NCBI GenBank assembly: GCA_964407285.1
Contig: CAYOVG010000237.1
Coordinates: 1 to 11,403, forward strand
Reading direction: 5' to 3'
From: CAYOVG01 sp964407285
GTDB taxonomy: Bacteria > Desulfobacterota > Syntrophobacteria > Syntrophobacterales > Syntrophobacteraceae
DNA length: 11,403 nucleotides
Position numbers and translations under genes: made by a program. The notes below the pieces were generated by a model. The model worked only from the letters and a program-made list of their open reading frames with translations. It searched no databases and was not told where the DNA came from. Of the stretch, positions 1 to 6,817 are shown in pieces; within the stretch, counting starts at the first letter, position 1; each line of letters begins with the position of its first letter.

Positions 1-3000
1 AGGTTGAAGGCATAGGTGGTGAATTCGTACGGTCCCAGGCGCTTCATTCCCGCCATGAAAGGCGCCCGGCCCCACGGCGAATGGACGGGCTGATACACGG
101 GGTCCGAAACCTGCACCAGCCGGTCGCCGCTGATGCGCACCTTTTCCAGGTCGCTCCTGTTTCGGGCCAGCTTCACGAGGCTCTCGTTGTGGTATTTCTT
201 TCGAAGAGTCACCACCCCTTCCTCCCCGTATTCCTTCAGCAACGCGTCCGTGACGGCGCGGCGCGCCTCCTGCGCCCGCATCCGCTCCCCGTCGTACCGG
301 CGGGCCAAATCCCGGAGCCAGGCCTTCATCTCCTCCATCGGACCCCGCTCGGGCGGTCCCAGGCTTGCGGCTTTGATCGCCAATCCAGCGGACGTTCCGC
401 CGGTCGCTTCGAGCTTCTCGACCTCATGGCCGATCAGGCGACGGGCGACGAGGTCCTTCTGGAGTTTGTCCGGAATGTCCGTACCGAGGTACAGGAAGTC
501 TATACGGGACTGGATTTCCGGAATCAGGTCCTGAGCCGTGAAGGCGGCTCGGCTGAGGTCCCGTTCGACGTCGTCGTAAAACACCTGGTAGCGGTTGGTC
601 CGATACTGCTCGACCACCAGCGCCTCGAACCCCCAGCGCGCGGTCATCAGTTCCCCCACCACCGGGACGAAGTTGTGCCCGGCGTCGCGGGCCCGCAGGT
701 CGTCGAACTTCACGATCAGTCCCCCCAGCAGCATCTGCGGGATCAGCAGCAGCGGTATGAGAATGTAGACAGTCACGGCAGTTTTGAGCGATGCCGAGAT
801 GTTGAGCCCGAGAGCGCCCCCGAAGACCGCGCACGAGAAGAGAACGGCCCAGAGCTTCCAGGTGAAATCGGGTATCTCCAAAACCCAAACGGAAATCAGG
901 GCGCACAGCCCCATCTGGACGGCGGACACGCAGATGAGGTAGAGCATCTTGGCCGTCGTGTAGCCGCACCAACTCAGATGGAGAAAACTCTCCCGCTTGA
1001 GCACCCTTCGGTCCTTGACGATTTCCTCCGCACTGACGCTCAACCCGATGAAGAGCGCTATGATGGTGCTCATGAAGAAAAAAATCCCCATGTACGGATT
1101 GTCACCGTAAGTGTACTCGTCGCCGGAGGAAGCCCGGCAGAGCATGGCCGTGATCCATCCGAGCAGCGGGGGCTCGAGGAGCGTCACCGCCAGGTAGGAA
1201 TGGTTGGCCAGCCTGGACATCAGGTTTCGACGGAAGAAGAGCAGCACCTGGCCCGGCAGCGCAGGCCGCACGAGCCCGGAGGATGAGGATGCCGCTCCCG
1301 CCGGTTCCGCCGGTTCCGCCGGTTCCGCCGGTTCCGCCTGCTCCGTCTGCTTCGACTGATCCGCCGGTCCTGCCGGTCCTGCCGGTCCTGCCGGTCCGCC
1401 GGAAGCGGGACGGCCGGGTCCTTCCGTCGCTACGGGTCCTTCCGAAAGCCCGCGCAGGTAAAGCTCGTGCCAGAACTGGGGCGGATGTTTGCGTTCGCGG
1501 GTGAACCGCCCCTCTTCATCGATGACCCTGGCTTCTATGATGCCGAAGATCTGCTCCGGATGAACGCTTCCGCACTCGGGACAGGCGTTCCTGTCCGTTC
1601 CGGCCAGGTGAGCGGCCTCGCGGAAATGGGACGCCGCTTCGAGGGGGTGCCCCATGTAGATGGGATACCCGCCCTTGTCCAGGATCCACAGGCTGTCGAG
1701 CATCCGGAAGATGCTCGAGGACGGCTGGTGGATGATGGCGATCACCAGTTTGTCGCGTTTCGCCTGAGCCCTCAGAAGCCCCATCACGTTTTCCGAATCG
1801 GCGGAAGAAAGCCCGGACGTGGGTTCGTCCACGAAGAGTATGGCAGGCTCTCGCATCAGTTCGAGGGCGATATTGAGGCGCTTGCGTTGTCCTCCGCTGA
1901 TGGTCTTGTCGAGCGGCCCCCCGACCTTCAGCCGGCTGATCTCCGCCTGGTTGAGTTCCTGGAGCATCCGCTCGATGCGTTCCCCGATCTGCGATTCGTC
2001 CAGGTGCGCCATGCAAAGCCGAGCGTTGAAGTACAGGTTCCGGTAGACGGTCAGGTCCTCGAAGAGCAGGTCGTCCTGGGGCACGTAGCCGATCACGCCC
2101 TGGAGACGCTCCCGGCCCGCGTGGATGTCCACGCCGTTGATGGTGATGGAGCCGCTGTCCGGAGGCATGGAGCCGTTCAGTATGTTGATGAGAGTGGATT
2201 TGCCCACTCCGCTGCCGCCCATCACGCCGATCAGCCGCCCGGACGTTTCCCTGAAATTGAAGTTGTGCAGTCCCGAATCGCTGCCGGGAAAGCGGAAATT
2301 CACGTCCCGCGCCTCGAAGCGGATGGCGGGCGGCTGCTCGTGTTCGGAGCGAAGGGCGCGTTCGATCTCGAAAAAATAGATCGCGTTGGAGTTGGCGTCC
2401 CGCAGGATGGAGCCCGGTTCAATCACGCAGACCGTCTCCACGGGGATCAGGGCGCCGTCGAGCGTGACATCCCCCCGCCGCGCGACCATGAACACGCGGC
2501 CCGTCGAAGCCGGTCGCAGAAAGAGGCACTCGGCCCGCAGATGTTCGCGCACCAGCAACTTGCAGCGAAGGGAGGAAGAATCGGCCGGGAGACGGGCGGT
2601 CAGCAGGACGAAGCGCTCCGAGAGCGTTTCCGGGCGGCCCGCCCCGAGGACGAGCGCCCGCAGGTCGGCCAGTTCGTCCTCGTCCACGCCGAGCGCATCC
2701 ATGGCCCGGTGGACGAGTCCGGCCGGCTGGGAGTCTCCCTCGCCCGCCCCCCTGGAAAGCTCGAACACGCGCAGGAACAGGATATGTTTCTGTTCCGGAG
2801 TGAGTTCCCCGTTCAACTGCCGGCAGAGGTGCGCGAGCCGGTTTTCGAGTTCTTCGGCGTCTTCCATCCCGCAAAAATCGAGCAGGTCGTCGAAGAGGCC
2901 GATGTAGACGTCCGGGTTGTCGATGCCGAGGTTCTCCCGCAGGTATTTCTCGACGAGCAGGCGATTGCCCTCACGGGACCCGCCCCTCGTCGCGGAGAGA

Positions 3001-3062
3001 ATCGCGAAAATATGAAGAATGCCGTTCAGGAGAAATTCGTAGAGTTCCCGGGAAGAGGCCAT
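1..3062 (-). CDS. ABCG-like ABC transporter, fused ATPase and ABC-2 membrane domain, C-terminus cut by window edge
   Basis: One uninterrupted frame of 1020 codons runs from an ATG at 3062 off the left edge, preceded at 8 nt by AAGGAAA. Residues 1-140 form a helical soluble region that looks TerB-like (tentative). Residues 165-240 form a beta-rich segment. Residues 248-480 are a complete ABC ATPase: Walker A GGSGVGKST (282-290), signature ISGGQ (388-392), Walker B ILFVDEP (408-414), H-loop His445. A CPECG motif lies at 494-498. A Pro/Ala/Gly/Glu-rich repeat linker spans about 548-590. Five hydrophobic segments follow, near 621-642, 660-677, 702-728, 736-757 and 762-784, typical of an ABC-2 permease. 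After them come about 235 hydrophilic residues; the expected sixth membrane helix must lie outside the window. Order ATPase-then-membrane is that of ABCG proteins. From memory, similar ~1000-residue proteins occur in Bacteroidota, with an unknown substrate. Inner-membrane export is the likely role. Confidence 0.93.
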   Translation of the reverse strand, partial: MASSRELYEFLLNGILHIFAILSATRGGSREGNRLLVEKYLRENLGIDNPDVYIGLFDDLLDFCGMEDAEELENRLAHLCRQLNGELTPEQKHILFLRVFELSRGAGEGDSQPAGLVHRAMDALGVDEDELADLRALVLGAGRPETLSERFVLLTARLPADSSSLRCKLLVREHLRAECLFLRPASTGRVFMVARRGDVTLDGALIPVETVCVIEPGSILRDANSNAIYFFEIERALRSEHEQPPAIRFEARDVNFRFPGSDSGLHNFNFRETSGRLIGVMGGSGVGKSTLINILNGSMPPDSGSITINGVDIHAGRERLQGVIGYVPQDDLLFEDLTVYRNLYFNARLCMAHLDESQIGERIERMLQELNQAEISRLKVGGPLDKTISGGQRKRLNIALELMREPAILFVDEPTSGLSSADSENVMGLLRAQAKRDKLVIAIIHQPSSSIFRMLDSLWILDKGGYPIYMGHPLEAASHFREAAHLAGTDRNACPECGSVHPEQIFGIIEARVIDEEGRFTRERKHPPQFWHELYLRGLSEGPVATEGPGRPASGGPAGPAGPAGPADQSKQTEQAEPAEPAEPAEPAGAASSSSGLVRPALPGQVLLFFRRNLMSRLANHSYLAVTLLEPPLLGWITAMLCRASSGDEYTYGDNPYMGIFFFMSTIIALFIGLSVSAEEIVKDRRVLKRESFLHLSWCGYTTAKMLYLICVSAVQMGLCALISVWVLEIPDFTWKLWAVLFSCAVFGGALGLNISASLKTAVTVYILIPLLLIPQMLLGGLIVKFDDLRARDAGHNFVPVVGELMTARWGFEALVVEQYRTNRYQVFYDDVERDLSRAAFTAQDLIPEIQSRIDFLYLGTDIPDKLQKDLVARRLIGHEVEKLEATGGTSAGLAIKAASLGPPERGPMEEMKAWLRDLARRYDGERMRAQEARRAVTDALLKEYGEEGVVTLRKKYHNESLVKLARNRSDLEKVRISGDRLVQVSDPVYQPVHSPWGRAPFMAGMKRLGPYEFTTYAFN
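1301..1399 (-). repeat. 9-bp tandem repeat array inside the ABC transporter gene
   Basis: On the plus strand there are four perfect copies of ccggttccg (1301-1336), three degenerate units (1337-1363), three perfect copies of ccggtcctg (1364-1390) and a final partial unit. In the coding frame on the minus strand these read as Gly-Pro-Ala triplets followed, after a degenerate stretch, by Ala-Glu-Pro triplets. They make the flexible linker between the ATPase and the membrane domain. The unit is three codons, so gain or loss of copies would alter linker length without breaking the frame. Confidence 0.9.
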
Positions 3063-3070
3063 CGATGTCG

Positions 3071-3077
3071 TTTCCTT
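3071..3077 (-). promoter_or_regulatory. Ribosome binding site of the large ABC transporter
   Basis: Read on the minus strand this is AAGGAAA, 8 nt before the ATG at 3062. It supports that start codon. I saw no convincing -35/-10 pair just upstream. Confidence 0.5.
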
Positions 3078-3166
3078 GTCGTCTCGGGCGCAGGGGTGGT
3101 GATACGCAGGCTTGACGCGATTTCCGAACAACTATTTACCCGGACCGGCATTGCCGGCGGGCGCCG

Positions 3167-3182
3167 CGGCGTCACGACGCCG
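3167..3182. repeat. 16-bp palindrome upstream of the ABC transporter
   Basis: CGGCGT and ACGCCG form a perfect 6-bp inverted repeat around CACG. It could be an operator or a small RNA hairpin in the transporter leader. Short GC-rich palindromes arise often by chance in DNA of this composition, so function is unproven. Confidence 0.25.
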
Positions 3183-3561
3183 GTAAGCGGTGTGCCGGAA
3201 ATCGCCTGAGTGAGGAAAGCTCATCCCCGGCCGGCCTGGTGAGCGCGGATCATTGTTGACGCGCGCAAAGGCCGGAGCAGGACAGCGCCCGCCCCGGCAT
3301 CCCTCTCAGGGGTTCCCACATTCCCACGCACGCGCATCAACGTATGAGCTCCCATGGAGTCTCGATAATACGGGGTTTCGCCCCCGCCGCCCCCGCCCGA
3401 CATGCCCGCGCCGAGGAGCAATCGACGCGGAGACAAACGACGGACCGTTCGTACATCGGCCCGCACAGGCAAGACGTTGAGCCGACGCCCATGCGCTCCT
3501 GCGTGGGAACGAGAAAAACGCCGCGTCATCCGTGGATGAGCTTCACAGGATCCGCGCCGGA

Positions 3562-4398
3562 TCAGTTGACGATCTGCTTGCGAGCCTGTGCGGCGACCTT
3601 TCGAATTTCTTCCACCTCGCCCTTGGTGATGGGATTCGGGCCGGACAGAAGGTCCGAGAGAGCCTTCATGGTATTGAGGCGCTCTTCCGTCCTCAAGGCC
3701 GAGGCCAGTTCGGGCTTGGCGGCCACCTGGTCCAGAAGCTCCATGTAGGATTTCACATAGGATTTATGCTCATTCAGGGCTTTGAGAAATTTAGGATTAT
3801 AATTGGACTGCGCAGCCAGCTCGGCTGCGAGGTAAATACCTTCCAGCATCCACCCGTAGAACAGCTCCGACATGAACTGCACGCCCTTCGGGGACGCGAT
3901 CATGCTCTTCCAGGAGTCATCATCCTCGATAGCGTCCAGAAGGGCCTCGATCCGCTTCTCCGCATCGGGACAATCTATGTGAGCCAGGGTTTCGCGGACC
4001 TGCTTCTCCACCTGCGGCACGGGAAACCCGAGTTTGTCGGCCAGCGAATAAATCGCCAGCGCATACTCCGCGGTGTCCTTGTTCTTTTCGAAAACAGCCG
4101 CGTAAGTCAAATCCATCAGGTAGACTCCGGAAATCAGCCGCTGTCTCTCCTCTTGCTGGTACTTCTCGGGCGCGACAGGCGCCAGGAGTTCGGGCATGTA
4201 GGAAGCCCCGCCGGATTTGAGATCATCCACCAGCCTTGCCGCCTCGGGACCATCCTTTTCCACTCTATCCAGGGTCTTCTCGATTTGCTTCCTGAGGTCC
4301 TCGCTGATCGCCGTATCTCCATACACGCGACCGGCGCAGAAAATGGCCGCGCACGCAATTCCCATGCACAATCCCTTGAATACCAGTCCCCTTTTCAC
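3562..4398 (-). CDS. Secreted helical protein of unknown function
   Basis: 278 residues from a GTG at 4398, not recognised with certainty. The frame is open up to an ATG at 4605, but the GTG is chosen because two overlapping AGGAGG motifs precede it and because the ATG lies inside the spacer of the predicted promoter. The first 27 residues look like a signal peptide: basic n-region MKRGLVFK, hydrophobic core rich in Ala, Ile and Cys, likely cleavage after Val-Tyr-Gly. There is no lipobox. The mature part is mostly predicted helix with many charged residues, no transmembrane helix and no known catalytic motif; blocks such as GVYLMDLTYAAVF and FYGWMLEGIYLAAEL are its most distinctive parts. From memory these resemble helical secreted proteins of Bacteroidota, but I cannot confirm it. 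It is probably periplasmic. It lies upstream of the large ABC transporter on the same strand, so a shared role is possible. Confidence 0.85.
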   Translation of the reverse strand: MKRGLVFKGLCMGIACAAIFCAGRVYGDTAISEDLRKQIEKTLDRVEKDGPEAARLVDDLKSGGASYMPELLAPVAPEKYQQEERQRLISGVYLMDLTYAAVFEKNKDTAEYALAIYSLADKLGFPVPQVEKQVRETLAHIDCPDAEKRIEALLDAIEDDDSWKSMIASPKGVQFMSELFYGWMLEGIYLAAELAAQSNYNPKFLKALNEHKSYVKSYMELLDQVAAKPELASALRTEERLNTMKALSDLLSGPNPITKGEVEEIRKVAAQARKQIVN

Positions 4399-4400
4399 AA

Positions 4401-4412
4401 TCCCTCCTCCTT
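4401..4412 (-). promoter_or_regulatory. Strong ribosome binding site that fixes a GTG start
   Basis: Read on the minus strand this is AAGGAGGAGGGA with two overlapping AGGAGG cores, just before the GTG at 4398. It makes the GTG a better start than the in-frame ATG 69 codons upstream. Confidence 0.8.
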
Positions 4413-4585
4413 CTCGAATCACGAAGCTCCTTTGGTCAGTCCATCTTCCTTCCGGCCCATTTGCCGTTGTTACAAACACATCACACACCTGATATGGCTC
4501 GATCGGCTGCCCCCTGTTGCATCGGTTCGAGGCGTACGCCTGAAAGCTCTTTACTCCGGATCGAAGAAAGCTCTGATGGGCAAGG

Positions 4586-4615
4586 ACTATAAGCAATCGC
4601 TGCATTATCCGTCAA
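4586..4615 (-). promoter_or_regulatory. Sigma-70-type promoter for the secreted-protein gene
   Basis: On the minus strand the -35 box is TTGACG (4610-4615) and the -10 box is TATAGT (4586-4591), separated by 18 bp. The surroundings are AT-rich compared with the genes. Transcription would start near 4579 and leave a leader of about 180 nt before the GTG. No riboswitch or other structure was recognised in that leader. Confidence 0.55.
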
Positions 4616-4838
4616 TAGAAAAGGTTATCTCCAGTTAAATCAAACTCTTGTATCATATTTAAATGACTTGCCTCCATTATCGAGCGATGATTGAAAGAAG
4701 GCAATGGGAGGAATCACCCGGCTCGATAAAGCCTCGCATCACTTCCATGCTGTGCTGCGAGAATGGGCGAAAACCCCGCCGTGATCGTTTCCAATCTCTC
4801 GAACCGGGCTTTAAGAGAAGCAGCGCGCAAGAAAGGTG

Positions 4839-4867
4839 TTGACAAGCGGTGATCGTCGGTTTTCAAT
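4839..4867 (+). promoter_or_regulatory. Promoter candidate for the ABC exporter
   Basis: A perfect TTGACA (4839-4844) is followed after 17 bp by TTCAAT (4862-4867), which matches four of six -10 consensus bases. Transcription would begin near 4875, about 160 nt before the exporter ATG. The weak -10 box would fit an activator-dependent or modest promoter. Confidence 0.4.
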
Positions 4868-4913
4868 GTCGGAAATGAAGAGCGTTTACAGCATCTCACA
4901 CTGAGGGGCCTCC

Positions 4914-4997
4914 ATGAGAATGATGACCGGAGGAGGAACGCCGGGCATTCTGAATTTGAAAATGTCCGGGAGAATTACTGTCGCCGGGCGAGAGTGA
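4914..4997 (+). CDS. Possible 27-residue leader ORF before the exporter
   Basis: An ATG at 4914 opens 27 codons ending in TGA at 4995-4997, 40 nt before the exporter start. GAGGGG lies 5-10 nt upstream and could be a ribosome binding site. The peptide starts MRMMTGGGTPG and has no recognisable family, signal or core-peptide features. Its stop codon falls in the loop of the hairpin at 4987-5005, an arrangement that could couple its translation to that of the exporter. A chance ORF is equally possible. Confidence 0.2.
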   Translation: MRMMTGGGTPGILNLKMSGRITVAGRE

Positions 4998-5005
4998 CCC
5001 TCGCC
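4987..5005 (+). promoter_or_regulatory. GC-rich hairpin in the exporter leader
   Basis: GGCGAG (4987-4992) pairs with CTCGCC (5000-5005) around a 7-nt loop, followed by only three T residues. It sits between the promoter candidate and the exporter ribosome binding site. It may be an attenuator-like or translation-control structure. The T-tract is too short to call it a terminator. Confidence 0.3.
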
Positions 5006-5007
5006 TT

Positions 5008-5018
5008 TGACTCCCGAA
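5008..5018 (+). repeat. 11-bp direct repeat, left copy, flanking the exporter
   Basis: TGACTCCCGAA occurs here and again at 6751-6761. In both places it is followed closely by CAAAG. The two copies bracket the exporter ORF. Confidence 0.5.
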
Positions 5019-5037
5019 CAAAGGAAACCTGATCGAC

Positions 5038-6753
5038 ATGACGGACAAACATGCCGATACGAGTGTTTTTTATTCCCTTCGATTGTTCCGCCGCTTGCTC
5101 GCGGAAGATATTCTGAATGAGAAAAAGAGGTTGACAGCAGGATTTGCTGCTACACTGATAACCGCTTTTCTTGCGGTCATGACCCCGCATTGCATCCAGT
5201 TGATCATAGACAATGCACTGCCCCGGAAAAGCCCGGCTTTACTGGGACAATACGCCGTTGCACTGTTTCTCGTGTTGTTTCTAACCACTTTCTTCTTATA
5301 TATGGAGCTTTCTTTCATAGCGCGAGCATCAGAAAACATCTTCCTCGGCTTTAAGAAAAAATTGGTTGATTCGATCCTGAGAAAGCATTTATCTTTTTTT
5401 TCACGCTATCAATCAAGCGACCTTCTAACCCGTATGGTAATGGACCTGAACCTCGTCTCTGAATTCTTCTACAAGTATCTCCTCAAATCTTTGGTCCAGT
5501 TCGTTCTTGTCGCCTTCTATCTGGTCTATATCTTCATTCTGAACTGGCGTCTGTCACTGATTGCCTTGTTGGGAATTCCGGTTCTGGGGATCATTATGGC
5601 GACCCTGGACAGACATATTACGGAAACCTCCGTCCTTTCAAGAAAACGATTGAGTGAGCAGAACGATAGGGTATTGGATTCACTGCAGGGATACAGGGAA
5701 ATCCGTTTTTTCCGGCAACACGAAAAAATCCTGGCGCATGTCGGCTCTGCGTTCAGTGACTATGCGGAAGCGAACTTCAGATTCGTCAGAACCATGGGCA
5801 TAACCGAGTCTCTTCTGGAAACGACCGCTGTTCTGATAATTTTCTTGCCGGTAGTGGTCGGAGGGTATGCTATGATCATCGGCGTCGGCGGAATCTCCGT
5901 CGGCCTGATCATTGCCTTTCAAGTGTACCTCGTACTGCTGGCCGACGGCATCAACAAGATATCCATAGGACTTGCCGAATCGATAAAAATCACACCGGCC
6001 GTGGAACGACTACTGGAGATACGTGACTATGCGCTTGAAGAACAATCCGGGCCGGTCGATTGGAGCGACATCCCGGATTCGACGGCAATTGAATTCAAAC
6101 AGGTTTCGTTCAGCTACCTGAAGGAAACGCAATTGATTACCGATCTGAACTTGCGCATCGATCCGGCCGAGAAGATCTGTATCATGGGTCAAAGCGGTTC
6201 CGGCAAAACCACGATCGCCAACCTCTTGTTGAGGTTTCTCGTTCCCGACGCGGGAAAAATCACATTGGGAAACTCAAATATACAGGAGTACCCGTTGGAC
6301 TTGTATTTCAGCCGTTTTTCCTATGTCCGGCAGGATACTTACCTGTTTAGAATGTCCGTGAAGGAAAATATCATGCTCGGAAAGGACGACGTTCCGGATG
6401 AGGCAGTTCAAGAAGTCGTTGCTCAGGTCGGCCTGAAGGAAGCCGTTGAGTCCTTGCCGGAAAAGTACGATACGATCGTGGGGCAAAACGGCGTCGATTT
6501 CTCAGGCGGCCAGAAGCAGAGACTGTCGCTGGCCAGGGCGCTGATTCGCGGGCCGAAAATCCTGATCCTGGATGAGTTTACCTCGGCCCTGGATTCAGGG
6601 CTTGAACAGAAGATCCTGGACGATATATTCGCGCTGTTCAAGCATCAGACGATTATCTGCATCACCCATTCCGAAGACGTCGCAAAACGATTCGACCGGG
6701 TTATCAGGCTGGAAAGCCCGGCAACCAGGGCTCGAATCCATAATTCCGAATGA
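5038..6753 (+). CDS. ABC exporter half-transporter (type IV, MsbA/LmrA-like fold)
   Basis: 571 residues, the usual length of a half-transporter that works as a dimer in the inner membrane. The ATG at 5038 follows AAGGA at 12 nt, a slightly long spacing. Membrane domain: hydrophobic segments near 33-56, 70-95, 145-170, 172-190, 255-283 and 285-303. ATPase domain: A-loop Tyr360, Walker A GQSGSGKTT (384-392), Q-loop Gln432, signature FSGGQ (488-492), Walker B ILILDE (508-513), D-loop SALD (516-519), H-loop His544. All are intact, so an active ATPase is expected. The Walker B is followed by Phe514 where Pro or Ala is usual. There is no C39 peptidase domain, so it is not a typical bacteriocin processing exporter. 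Substrate is not predictable from sequence; lipids or amphipathic metabolites are usual for the fold. It converges on the amidinotransferase with 64 bp between them. Codon use looks less GC-biased than in the neighbours. Confidence 0.96.
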   Translation: MTDKHADTSVFYSLRLFRRLLAEDILNEKKRLTAGFAATLITAFLAVMTPHCIQLIIDNALPRKSPALLGQYAVALFLVLFLTTFFLYMELSFIARASENIFLGFKKKLVDSILRKHLSFFSRYQSSDLLTRMVMDLNLVSEFFYKYLLKSLVQFVLVAFYLVYIFILNWRLSLIALLGIPVLGIIMATLDRHITETSVLSRKRLSEQNDRVLDSLQGYREIRFFRQHEKILAHVGSAFSDYAEANFRFVRTMGITESLLETTAVLIIFLPVVVGGYAMIIGVGGISVGLIIAFQVYLVLLADGINKISIGLAESIKITPAVERLLEIRDYALEEQSGPVDWSDIPDSTAIEFKQVSFSYLKETQLITDLNLRIDPAEKICIMGQSGSGKTTIANLLLRFLVPDAGKITLGNSNIQEYPLDLYFSRFSYVRQDTYLFRMSVKENIMLGKDDVPDEAVQEVVAQVGLKEAVESLPEKYDTIVGQNGVDFSGGQKQRLSLARALIRGPKILILDEFTSALDSGLEQKILDDIFALFKHQTIICITHSEDVAKRFDRVIRLESPATRARIHNSE

Positions 6754-6761
6754 CTCCCGAA
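6751..6761 (+). repeat. 11-bp direct repeat, right copy, flanking the exporter
   Basis: TGACTCCCGAA begins at the exporter stop codon and repeats the sequence at 5008-5018. The next bases, GGCGAG and CAAAG, are also found around the left copy in a different order. Confidence 0.5.
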
Positions 6762-6817
6762 GGCGAGCAAAGAAAGACCATCCAACCCATCCGGCCTCCG
6801 GCGCTGATCGTGAGACC

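Larger units (their letters stand above)
3063..3561. other. Intergenic region of about 500 bp without a supported gene
   Basis: The stretch separates the secreted-protein gene from the ABC transporter downstream of it. ORFs here are short and rich in Arg, Pro and Gly on both strands, with no recognisable motif, so I call none. It holds a 16-bp palindrome, CGGCGT-CACG-ACGCCG, at 3167-3182, about 105 bp upstream of the transporter ATG. A short inverted repeat GATCCG-CGC-CGGATC lies at 3549-3563, over the stop codon of the secreted-protein gene, but has no T-tract. The length is unusual for genes in one operon, so the transporter probably has its own promoter. Confidence 0.6.
4399..5037. other. 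Divergent intergenic region with two promoter candidates
   Basis: This 639-bp stretch lies between the secreted-protein gene (minus) and the ABC exporter (plus). Positions 4399-4579 would be the leader of the minus-strand transcript. The minus promoter is at 4586-4615 and the plus promoter candidate at 4839-4867. The part near 4615-4690 is AT-rich. Between about 4704 and 5032 there are short plus-strand reading frames, including a 27-codon ORF at 4914-4997 and a 90-codon frame (4763-5032) with one internal TGA. None of them is recognisable. Confidence 0.6.

Noticed and set aside
81..3209. Two long plus-strand ORFs, 401 and 580 codons
   Set aside because: They lie antisense to the ABC transporter, whose frame shows complete ATPase motifs and membrane helices. 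The plus-strand translations have no domain and arise from GC-rich codon bias.
3221..3529. Minus-strand ORF of 102 codons
   Set aside because: Composition is dominated by Arg and Gly, no ribosome binding site or motif was seen, and a similar ORF exists on the opposite strand.
3549..3563. Inverted repeat at the stop codon of the secreted protein as terminator
   Set aside because: The stem is 6 bp and no T-tract follows on the minus strand.
3562..4605. ATG at 4605 as start of the secreted protein
   Set aside because: It lies between the -35 and -10 boxes of the predicted promoter, has no ribosome binding site, and would bury the signal peptide 69 residues inside the protein.
3532..4638. Plus-strand ORF of 368 codons opposite the secreted protein
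   Set aside because: Antisense shadow. The minus strand has a signal peptide, strong ribosome binding site and promoter.
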